In this document: positions 55,965 to 64,000 of the stretch, one piece after another
Numbering within the stretch: position 1 is the first letter of the stretch
Layout of the letters: each line of letters starts with the position of its first letter
Assembly: GCA_030844895.1 (NCBI GenBank)
Contig: CM061228.1
Coordinates: 140,542,444-140,606,443 of the forward strand
Source of the DNA: Ambrosia x helenae
Lineage: Eukaryota > Streptophyta > Magnoliopsida > Asterales > Asteraceae
Direction of reading: 5' to 3'
DNA: 64,000 nt
Position numbers and translations under genes: made by a program
The notes under the pieces: model-generated
Databases searched by the model: none
What the model was told of the DNA's origin: nothing
What the model saw: only the letters and a program-made list of their open reading frames with translations

Positions 55965-56180
55965 TGTTAGTTGTTAACGTTAAAAATAACGGATGGTAAT
56001 GATGCATTAGAATTCAGTGGTGACGTCTAAGCCTTGATATAAAACTATTATTGAGTCAGGGTTCACCGGGAGCGGCTCTTTATTTCCACGGGTAGAGGTA
56101 AGACCGTCTACATCTTACCTTTCCCTCACTCTACTTTAACTCTTGCTATTGGTAAGATTAACTGAGTATGATAATAATTA
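55965..56180 (+). repeat. SINE-like element in LEA-2 intron
   Basis: Counterpart of 28715-28978, ending AACTGAGTATGATAATAATTACGACG. Confidence 0.55.
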
Positions 56181-56247
56181 CGACGACTTTTTACTTGTTA
56201 AAGTCAAAGGTCCGACTCTTGTGTTTTTGTTTTAAAAAATAATAACA

Positions 56248-57439
56248 TATGTCTTTAAGTGATTCGAGTGGAGAAGGACCTGTGTGGTTTAAAGAAAATC
56301 AAGAAGGAGCAGCTATGTGCGAACCATCTGTGTGAAGCCGAAGTGGTGCTGTGTGACTCGATCAAGAAGGAGGTACGGTGTGAAGTAAGATCTGTGTGAT
56401 CAAAACTTACGAGAAAGAATCGAAGTTCTGTGTGAACAAAAAGAAAGAACCGGCGGGTATATATCTGAGTTGGGTTTGTGTGACCCAGATGGCAAGATCT
56501 GTGTGATGAGAAAAGAAGTTGTATAAAGGAGTGTTCTGCGTGAACAAGTTCTATGTGAAAAAAAAAGGAAGAATAATTAAGCATGTTATAAGCAAGTAGG
56601 TGAAAATATTCACAGGTGTTCATCGAATGATTTAGCAGCAGATAATCGAGAGTATGGCAGCTGCGTAGATGGTGTTTTGGGTCTCCAAACGGTGGCCAGA
56701 TTACACGAAATAGTGAAGACAATGGCTGCCATAACAGACCTCCTTAAGGGACAGCATGTTCGGGTAATTTTAGGGCTGTTTCGGTACTGAATCCGTGACG
56801 AAACAATACCGAGTTGCAGTGGTATAGGGCTGCCAAAACCAAAGACTAGTAGAGATGGTACAATACAAGAAAGTACGTACCATGGTTCGGTAAATAAGTA
56901 ACAAGGTTTTAAGGAATATATATCATGTTTGGCAAGACAACATATTGGCAAGCAAGAAACAAGATTCTGTGTGAATCAAAATGCAAGGTAGCAAGGGATC
57001 TATGCAAGAAGTAAGAAGCAAGAGCAAGGTTATGAGTCGGATCTTTGTGAACCGATCAAGAAAGACATCAAGATTAAGGGGGTGAATGTTGGGTTAATCT
57101 TGATAGTTCGGGTTGGTTTACGGGTCACGGTTTGACACGTTGTCGGGTCGCAGATTAACGGGTACGGGTCAAGTAATAATAGGTCAGCAGTTACCTAGTC
57201 CATGGGCAAGGAAGTAGTCAAGGTTGACCGAATTTAGTGGAGTATGTGAATTGTGGTTCCTGCTAAATAGGAGTACGTTGAAATTCTGTTATGTATTTGT
57301 TTCATTATAAATAGAGTGCCTTATAGTTCATTAAATGTACCTCTTTGATAATAAAATATAGTTTGTTTAAAGAGCATATTGTTTTCCATATATTCACATA
57401 CATAGTGTTGTGTGTTTGATCTTAGGGCCTGAACCAACA
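56248..57439 (+). mobile_element. 5'-truncated LTR element in LEA-2 intron
   Basis: LTR at 57087-57439 (TGTTGGGTTAATC...CTGAACCAACA, TATAAATAGAG near 57307), preceded by purine tract AAGATTAAGGGGGTGAA and about 840 bp of non-coding internal DNA built of short motifs around TCTGTGTGA. The 5' LTR and coding part are missing. The site is empty in blocks 1 and 3 (CACACATCAGATTTTACATAAC). Confidence 0.65.
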
Positions 57440-57507
57440 GATTTTACATAACAAATCGGCCTTAATATAACAAATGGGTTAATTAGAATATTGATTAATG
57501 TAGCTAC

Positions 57508-57645
57508 CTGAGAGTGTTTGGAGGCAGATGTGAAGCAAACCCTCGAAGCTTTTTGAGGGAAAGAAAGACAAGTGAAACGAGGGATGCTTGATTTAGAGAT
57601 GTCGAAGACAGCAGCAGTTTGTGTGAAATGCATTAATGCAGCCAT
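57508..57645 (-). CDS. LEA copy 2, exon 1 (transit peptide)
   Basis: 46 codons, ATG 57645 to CAG|GTAGCT. One residue differs from copy 1 (Ile13 to Val). Same inferred organelle-targeting role. Confidence 0.85.
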
Positions 57646-57744
57646 CGTTAATTAATTAACAAACTTTCAAATATTCTACAGTATGTAAGTTGCAGATTAT
57701 TTTGGTTTGGTTTGTTTGTGTTGTTAGCGGTGAGGAGGCTTCGA

Positions 57745-57796
57745 TTATAAAGGCGAAACAGAGGGGAAGGTGGCAGCTTGAATGTGTATACGTGTA
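57745..57796 (-). promoter_or_regulatory. LEA-2 promoter: TATA-like box and ABRE core
   Basis: TTATAA-type box at about 57745-57751 and TACGTGTA at 57789-57796, aligned with copy 1. The SINE at 57993 lies about 350 bp upstream of the ATG. Confidence 0.5.
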
Positions 57797-57992
57797 AGAG
57801 ATATATAGGTGGTAGGCTTTTCATGATCATCCATTATCCTTTTCTTCTTCTAAATCTGCATTTTATTTACCCTTTTATGTCTCTAAAAAGATCTACCAAA
57901 TTATTTTATGTTTGTCTCGAAAAATATCCTTCTTTTTTTTTTTTTTTTTTTGAAAGGCATCTCGAAAAATATCTATTAAATTCAATGAGTTG

Positions 57993-59065
57993 CCCAAGGC
58001 GTTATAGCCTAGTGGCATCTTGGTGGTGAGATAAGACTTAGGAACCATAAGGGTATGTGTAGTGGTGGATAGTTATGTTGGGGTTATAGGATTAAAATAT
58101 TAAAAAGTAATAGAAAAGGTGTTATGTTGGGGTTATGGAAAAAGAGGGTGTAGTGGGAAGGAGGGTTATGTTGGGGTTATAAATGATTGGTAATGATTGG
58201 TTAATTATTGTTTTTTATTTAAATAAGAATATTTAATACTTAATAATATTTCATTAAATATAAAAATAATAATACAAAAAAAATATTTAATATTAAAAGA
58301 TAATATTTAATAAAAAAAATATTTAATATTAAAAAGATAAAATTTAATAAAAAAAATTTGAATTTCAATCGGTTACTGTTCCAAACCGTAAACCACAGAG
58401 ATGCAAATTGCAGTTAACTCTAGATAAATATAGATCAGTTAAAACAAAAATTAATTTATTTCCGTTTACCTTAAACTTATTTTACATATCACTAAAAGAA
58501 GCCCAAACCAAGCTATTCAAATAAATGGGCTTTATCGACCCACTAACACTAACAACCCATATATATCTAACCACATCACTCCTCTATCCCTCTTCTAGGG
58601 TTTCATCAGCTTCTTCTAGCTGTTGCTGCTGCACACAACCATCCACTCTCAAGCAGCAACCATGGTAACTCACCTTATTCCTCCTTTATTTTTAACTTTT
58701 TATAAAAAAAAAAAACCATATTATCCAAACTCACCAATATTATTATTATTATTATTATTTTCAGATCATCCCTCCTCAACCCATAACGCTCGTTATGAGC
58801 ATGGCTGAAACCACCAAAACGCCACCATAGCGCCTGGGGGGGCGGTGTTCCCGGCGCTATGGGTGGCTAAAACGCCGGACAACGTTGCCCACTACACATG
58901 CCCTAAGGTCCTGGGTTTGAATCTCACAAAGGGGGTTTTCTCATAATTATGAGTTTCCTCCTGAATTGGTGACTTGGTGGTGGAATATGATCGCGTGGCA
59001 ACATTGATGGCACGATGATACTCCAGTGTTCCATGAGTGATTCCAATTTGTTGGCTGTTCAAAAA
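57993..59065 (+). mobile_element. tRNA-derived SINE, split by a Harbinger element
   Basis: Box A TAGCCTAGTGGCA (58005-58017) and box B GGGTTTGAATCTC (58913-58925) belong to one SINE of about 215 bp once 58051-58903 is removed. Target duplication AAATTCAATGAGTTG flanks it (57978-57992, 59066-59080). Block 1 keeps the empty site at about 29738-29752. Confidence 0.88.
58051..58903 (+). mobile_element. Pack-type Harbinger element with promoter/first-exon-like insert
   Basis: Ends GGGTATGTGTAGTGG and CCACTACACATGCCC, flanked by TAA (58048-58050, 58904-58906). Inside: GCCCA (58501), TGGGC (58526), telo-box-like CTAGGGTTT (58596), a C/T-rich leader, ATG at 58662 directly followed by GTAACT, and a 100-nt intron-like stretch ending TTTTCAG at 58764. 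This is how promoters and first exons of many plant ribosomal-protein genes look. Spliced, the frame ends after about 22 codons. The donor gene is not identified. Confidence 0.6.
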
Positions 59066-59425
59066 AAATTCAATGAGTTGTTTCAAATAATCAAAATGAC
59101 CGGTGAATAATGAAAACATAAAATGATATTTAAACCAATTAATAATTGAGTAATAACCAACCATCCTATGGCTGATTCAAGGAGAGTGAAATAAAACAAA
59201 AGTTTTGGGCACTTTTTTACGGCCTCAAATTCTAAAAGAAAATATATTTATCATACGTAAATGATTTTGATTTTAAGATTGTTTACATTGAGGCCTATGA
59301 TCTATAGTGATGCATATACAAGGCACATACATGAATCATAGGATCTAAAACAATCCAATTTTATTATCTGCTTAAAACTTTGAGCTGACCATGTATTTCA
59401 GTACCTATAAATGCTAAAATTAAAA

Positions 59426-60894
59426 AACTACGTTGTAGTAATTTTCAGTTTTTTATTCCTATACACAATTTTATATGTAAATATTTTAAGCAGACAGGTT
59501 TTAACCCATCCTCAACCCATTTTTTTTAGGTCTACATGATTAATAGCCGGAATTTACAGGTTTTGGACAGATTTTGGCCGAAACCTTGCTGGAATCGTCG
59601 ATTTTTGGCAGCCGACTACCGATTAACTACAAGTTACTCATTAACCTACAGACTAGCGATTAATCACTAATTAATCACTGATTAATCCTGATTTTTACAA
59701 CAATGAATATATATAAATTATGTTCATGTACAAATGTCTTATTTCATGAGAAGTATGAGAAAATTAAAAATTAACATTTAGGCATCATGTTTTGGGTTGT
59801 GTTGGCTAGAGCGCCTTTGAGGGTTAAATGAGTCGTATAATTTTGTCAGGATACCGAACAGATGATGTGTACACAGACACTCACAAACAAGAAGAGATTA
59901 TTACACATACAAACCAATAAGGCTCTGAGTAAAATTAAGAATAACTGCTGCCACGTGGCAACATCAATATTCATGGCCATTGTAATATAGACATATAGGA
60001 TAATTACACACACTCTTGGTTTAAAAGGCGAGAGGTGAAGGTGCACGAATGTACGCGAGGCACACTTCTTTTGTAAAAAGCTTCAATTTTTTTGTAGAGC
60101 ACCTTTCATACAAAAGAAAAAATAAAATATTAATATACATATAATATAATGAAGATGATAAGTGACAAATACAAATGGGCTTAACACGCTAAAGATGATA
60201 AGTGAATAGGGATTTTCCATCTGCTCAAACATGCTTTATAAATTAATATAAAAAATAAAAAAAATAACGTAATTACTCTAAACTTTTTTTTAGATTCCAG
60301 TACTAAAATACATGTTTAACAAGATTGAAAAAAAAATTAAAAAAAATAAAAAAAAAAAAATAAAATCTCTTTTTCACTTCTCACGATAAGACTATTTGTA
60401 GAATAAGTCTATTTTAGAAACTAAGCAATATAATTTATAGAAAAAACTAAAAACTAACCAAGTAGTTCAATGATCAGACTAGCCAGAAGGAGTTGTTCAT
60501 TTTGCTCCAAGCACTCGATTGAGTTAGTTTTTTTTGTAAAAATGGGCCCATTAAACAAATAAAAGGTCAGCCCAAAATTTGAGATTCACACACACAAAAC
60601 TACAAAAGTAGTAAATTAGGCCGAGAAGTCAAATGACACAGAAGATCACTGATTCACGCCGTTGAGCCTCTTATCAAAGCGCACCAAGTCGCACTACTCC
60701 TGTACTTACCTTGCCTGCAATCAGTAAAACCACAGCAGATGTCGCTTGCGCCTAGACGTGTCTCATGCTTGCTTTTTACAGCCAAACTGTACTTGAAATA
60801 CCTTTCTATCAGCATCAAAGATATTGCCATTTGCCAGGCAAATAATTTACATCTTTCTCTGATGCTTAAGGCCACAGAATAGCGCCATCCTACA
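59426..60894. other. Intergenic, no gene seen
   Basis: AT-rich; A-rich tract at 60240-60365 and repeated GATTAATC motifs at 59625-59695. A minus-strand frame at 60654-60875 has no recognisable content. Confidence 0.45.
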
Positions 60895-61065
60895 CAGTGG
60901 GCGAAGCTTGACCCGAAGGTTCGGGGGGTCGGAAGTCACTAGTTTCGGGGGGTCGAAACCCTATATTTTCAAAATTTTCTATACGGATACTATATAATCG
61001 GAACTTCTGCGCGAAAATCCGGAAGGTCGGCCGCCCCTCCCCGCCCCTACAAACCTGCGCCACTG
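60895..61065. mobile_element. hAT-type MITE (171 bp)
   Basis: CAGTGGGCGAAGCTTG...CAAACCTGCGCCACTG with perfect 8-bp duplications ATCCTACA (60887-60894, 61066-61073). Non-coding, GC-rich. Confidence 0.85.
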
Positions 61066-61427
61066 ATCCTACAACACTCTCGTAGAATTGTGGTTAATTT
61101 TGTGAATTATGATGGGACTTTGGGTTTCGCTTTTACAAACTAGACTCAAGCTCGCTAAGGCTAAACTCATTTCGAGCTTTTTTTACCAAGCCAAGCTCTA
61201 GCAGCTTGCGAGACGTTGGCTCATCAAACCTCCGTCATCTATCCACCCACCTAACTGCCTGGATCACAAAACCTTATTCATATCATCTGCATTTTTTAAG
61301 CTTAAAACATGTACAGCAGCCAACAGCAAAACCAAAAGGCCGAAACATATTACATACCCAACATGAAAAATGCAGCATTTTAAGACCAACAAAAACAAAA
61401 GGAAGACATTAACAAATAAACTAGTAA

Positions 61428-62213
61428 CTAGTAATCCTTTTTCTCATGATCAAGATTCCCAACTTTCCTTCTCAAATTTTCCGCATCCGCATCTTTCACC
61501 TTCTTCGGTTTTCCAGTCCGATCATCGCCCCAATCATCTTCATCGGATGAAGAAGACGACGTCCCAACAACACTCTCCTTAATCTTTTGTGACGTCTCTT
61601 TGGCTGCGTCCCACGCACCCGCCACCGTCTGCTTCGTCTTCTCAGCCACCGTTCCCGCAGCATCCAAAGTTTTATCCTTTGCCGCCTTCGCCATCTCAGC
61701 CGCTTTGTTCCTTCCTTCTTCGGCTTTATCGGCAGCCACGCTTGCCGTCTCCTGAGCACTTTCTTTCATGTCACGGCTCTTCTCTTTTGCTTTGTCCTTC
61801 ATCTCACCGGCTCTGTCGGCCACTCTTCCTGCCATGTCACTTGCTTTGTCCTTCATCTCACCGGCTTTGTCGGCCGCTTTGTCCTTAACCTCACCGGCTC
61901 TGTCAGCCGCTCTTCCTGCCATGTCACTTGCTTTGTCCTTCACCTCACCGGATTTGTCGGCCGCTTTGTCCTTCACCTCACCGGCTCTGTCGGCCGCTCT
62001 CTCCGACATATCTTTCGCTTTGTCTTTCACCTCATTGGCTTTTCCCTTCATATTATCCCTGTTTATATCCTTCATTTCCCTTGCACCTTCTTTCATTCTG
62101 TCTTTACCTTCTTCCATTTTGCTCCTAGCGTTCTCCGAGGACTTCCCGCCTGAGTAGCTGAATGATTCGTCTCCGTTGTACCCCTTGTTGCTCTCTTCAT
62201 TTGCATGTTTTCC
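61428..62213 (-). CDS. LEA_4 protein, exon 2 (LEA copy 3)
   Basis: 262 codons including the stop, joined in phase 0 to exon 1 (63091-63222) across an 877-bp intron to give 305 residues. Long series of 11-mers (DKAGEVKDKA, DKASDMAGRAA, and so on) typical of LEA group 3, all Ala/Lys/Asp/Glu-rich and without Cys or Trp except near the end. C-terminus KIKESVVGTSSSSSDEDDWGDD...HEKKDY is a Ser/Asp segment that casein kinase 2 could phosphorylate (inferred). Copies 1 and 2 lose this segment by frameshift. Longest and best-preserved member. Confidence 0.9.
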   Translation of the reverse strand, partial: GKHANEESNKGYNGDESFSYSGGKSSENARSKMEEGKDRMKEGAREMKDINRDNMKGKANEVKDKAKDMSERAADRAGEVKDKAADKSGEVKDKASDMAGRAADRAGEVKDKAADKAGEMKDKASDMAGRVADRAGEMKDKAKEKSRDMKESAQETASVAADKAEEGRNKAAEMAKAAKDKTLDAAGTVAEKTKQTVAGAWDAAKETSQKIKESVVGTSSSSSDEDDWGDDRTGKPKKVKDADAENLRRKVGNLDHEKKDY

Positions 62214-62459
62214 CTACATAACAAAATACTTCTTTAAAACTAGAACGAAAAATAAACAATTCTAAGCCTAAGTCCTATCAGGCTAGATGGCGTAAGCTCC
62301 ATTCTGCCACCTCAGCGCCACGTCAATAACACCCATAATATAGAATAAAGCCCCCTTATCATTTGATTATTTTTAACAGAATATATGATGAAAATGACAG
62401 AAAAATCTGATTGGTGCATAAAGGGTGGGCCCACAGGGAAACAGGGAGGGCCACTATTC

Positions 62460-62815
62460 TACATAACAGGTTATGCGAACCTGTTAAGACAGATTCACGA
62501 AACCTGTACACACGAACATGACACGAAATTTAATCGTGTCATTTTTTTTCAAACACGGCCCTGTGTGTAACAGGTTAACACGATAAGGAACACCTAGTAA
62601 AACAGGTTAACACGACAAGACACGGCAATACATGATAAGACCTGTTAAGACAGGAACACAAACATGAAAACGAAACAGGTAAACACAAACACGACACGAA
62701 AATAAACAGGTCTTAACGTGTCGACCTGTTATGGACACGAAACCTGTTAAGACCAAACACGAAACCTGTTAAAATCGTGTAGGTTCGTGTCAGGTTATCA
62801 TGTTCGTGTCTGAAT
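62460..62815. repeat. AACCTGTTAAGAC/CAGGTTAACACG repeat cluster
   Basis: More than a dozen copies, in both orientations, of AACAGGTTAACACGA-like motifs within the LEA-3 intron. It resembles the body of a MITE with subterminal repeats, but clear ends were not found. Confidence 0.5.
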
Positions 62816-63090
62816 TGCCAGACGTCAGTGGCCGGATCATAACCTTTTCCCTTCCACCACTCAGGCTAAGTGGCCGAGCCATAACTTTTTAGCATGGTGT
62901 CATCAATTGTGTTTACTTTCTATTCTTTTCTTTACTTTTTTTTTTTTTTTACTTGTTAAAGTCAGGGTCCGAGACTCATGTTTTTGTTTAAAAATAATTT
63001 TATTTTAAAAAATAACACACATCAGATTTTACATAACAAATGAGCCTTAATATAACAAATGGATTGATTAGAATAGAATAATGATTGTAC

Positions 63091-63222
63091 CTGAGAGTGT
63101 TTGGAGGCAGATGTGAAGCAAACCCTGGAAGGTTTTTGAGGGAAAGAAAGAGAAGTGAAACGAGGAATGTTTGCTTTAGAGATGTTGAAGATAGCAGTTC
63201 GTGTGAAATGCATTGCAGCCAT
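63091..63222 (-). CDS. LEA copy 3, exon 1 (transit peptide)
   Basis: 44 codons from ATG 63222 to CAG|GTACAA. Same transit-like sequence as copies 1 and 2 with a 2-residue deletion. The frame is open further up, but the ATG chosen aligns with the other copies. Confidence 0.87.
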
Positions 63223-63334
63223 CGTTACCAGACCTTCAATATCCAATTCAAATATTCTACAATTGCAGATTATTTTGTTTTGCTTGGGTTGTGATGTGTT
63301 TATCTTGTTGTTGGCGGTGAGGAGGTTAATTTGA

Positions 63335-63407
63335 TTATAAAGTGGGAATAGAAGGGCAGGTGGCAGCATGAATGTGTATACACGTGTTGGAAGAGTGTCA
63401 TACGTGT
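63335..63407 (-). promoter_or_regulatory. LEA-3 promoter: TATA-like box, G-box and ABRE
   Basis: TTATAA-type box at about 63335-63341, a perfect G-box CACGTG at 63381-63386 and TACGTGTA at 63401-63408. Two ACGTG sites close together form the usual ABA-responsive arrangement, stronger than in copies 1 and 2. Confidence 0.55.
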
Positions 63408-63488
63408 AACAGAAAGGTGGCAGGGTTTTCATTATCATTATCAACTTATCTACATCTAAAAATCCGCATTTAACGTTTATGTCTCGAA

Positions 63489-63871
63489 TCCAGAAATTAA
63501 AAAGAAAGCGGTATTAGTATATATATTAAACACTAAATGTCTGCGCAATTGTGTTTTTTTGTTTGTCTTTTTGTGAGATAAACCACCACACACCAAACCA
63601 CCACCATGAACCACCTCACCTTCACCGTCTTCCTCATCTTCGCCGCCGTCACTGCCATCGCCGGCGACCACTCCTTTTCAGCCCCATTAATCCGTCGTCC
63701 AATAGTCGCTTTTACGACTTCGACATTCGACCACGCAACTTCCTTCAAATTGCATACAACTCTTCACAATCATCTATTCTGCCACAATTTGCGACTATCG
63801 ACCCACACGGCGCCGCGTGTCTTATGCCGGCAAAAACGCAACCGCCGCGAAGCGGCGGGGGATTGTACTAG
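63489..63871 (+). mobile_element. Small Helitron with short ORF
   Basis: Starts TCCAGAAATTAAAAAG (63489) after A and ends with hairpin CCGCCGC-GAA-GCGGCGG, then GGATTGTA and CTAG (63868-63871) before T: Helitron rules met at both ends. It inserted where homology of LEA block 3 to block 1 stops. It carries an ATG ORF (63606-63881) with a signal-peptide-like start (NHLTFTVFLIFAAVTAIAG), probably a captured 5' gene fragment. Confidence 0.55.
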
Positions 63872-64000
63872 TTTAAACTAATTATAAAAAAATATATAGG
63901 GTCAAGTTATCTTACACAGTATAACAAAAATGAGAATAATAATAAAGATACAAAAAACACAATAAATCACGAAATATGATACAACGATAATATGTGAATC
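63872..64000. other. Intergenic, no gene seen
   Basis: AT-rich sequence after the Helitron end. Confidence 0.5.

Larger units (their letters stand above)
54817..59425. repeat. LEA paralogous block 2
   Basis: Homologous to 27541-30650. Private insertions: LINE tail 55686-55860, Copia-like LTR fragment 56248-57439, and SINE 57993-59065 with its nested Harbinger element. Confidence 0.8.

Noticed and set aside
61496..62157. Several 80-129-codon frames opposite LEA copy 3
   Set aside because: Shadows of the 11-mer repeat periodicity of the LEA gene.

Overview
This is nuclear DNA of a flowering plant: AT-rich, with intron-containing genes, a Dof transcription factor, plant nuclear tRNA-Trp genes and the usual plant transposon classes. 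The Ty3/gypsy type with an extra ORF before gag and the LEA and SINE sequences suggest the sunflower family (Asteraceae). That placement rests on memory of similar sequences and is only moderately sure.

Layout. 1-2.4 kb: a tRNA-derived SINE, a Harbinger MITE and a hAT MITE. 2.8-3.8 kb: an intact Dof zinc-finger gene with a 48-bp CACTA relic just downstream. 4.9-5.4 kb: degenerate tandem repeats. 6.0-13.2 kb: a LINE-like retroelement split by a young Copia element (6235-12638, TSD GCAAC). 13.7-15.5 kb: a small Helitron and a second LINE-like copy. 16.4-17.8 kb: an NB-ARC gene without LRRs. 18.9-23.4 kb: an old tandem duplication, each half with one tRNA-Trp gene. 23.9-27.5 kb: a 2-oxoglutarate oxygenase fragment, a Helitron with a nested MITE, and a broken Harbinger transposase. 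27.5-30.6 kb: first LEA block. 30.7-34.0 kb: LTR fragments and a Helitron 3' end carrying a spliced captured gene. 34.0-47.7 kb: a 13.6-kb Ty3/gypsy element with 4.07-kb LTRs. 47.7-50 kb: more gene fragments (LEA_2, GRF zinc finger). 50.1-54.3 kb: a second, gag-deleted Copia with TA...TA ends, followed by an RTE-like LINE tail. 54.8-59.4 kb: second LEA block with a SINE that holds a Harbinger element carrying promoter-like sequence. 60.9-63.5 kb: a hAT MITE and the third LEA block. 63.5-63.9 kb: a small Helitron.

Genes most likely to work are Dof (2813-3775), NB-ARC (16383-17837), two tRNA-Trp genes and three organelle-targeted LEA_4 genes on the minus strand. The LEA genes share exon structure (transit-peptide exon, phase-0 intron, repeat exon) and an ABRE-like site upstream. 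They form a small stress-protein cluster pushed apart by transposon insertion.

The paralogous blocks (LEA copies, tRNA halves) act as empty-site controls and confirm several insertions to the base. The most unusual object is the gypsy element. It has four hairpins in each LTR with the same loop but different, still-paired stems, an intron-like 88-nt segment needed to keep gag in frame, an extra ORF, and 24 nt of host flank copied behind its 5' LTR in place of a primer-binding site. All positions come from reading by eye; no alignment or folding program was run.
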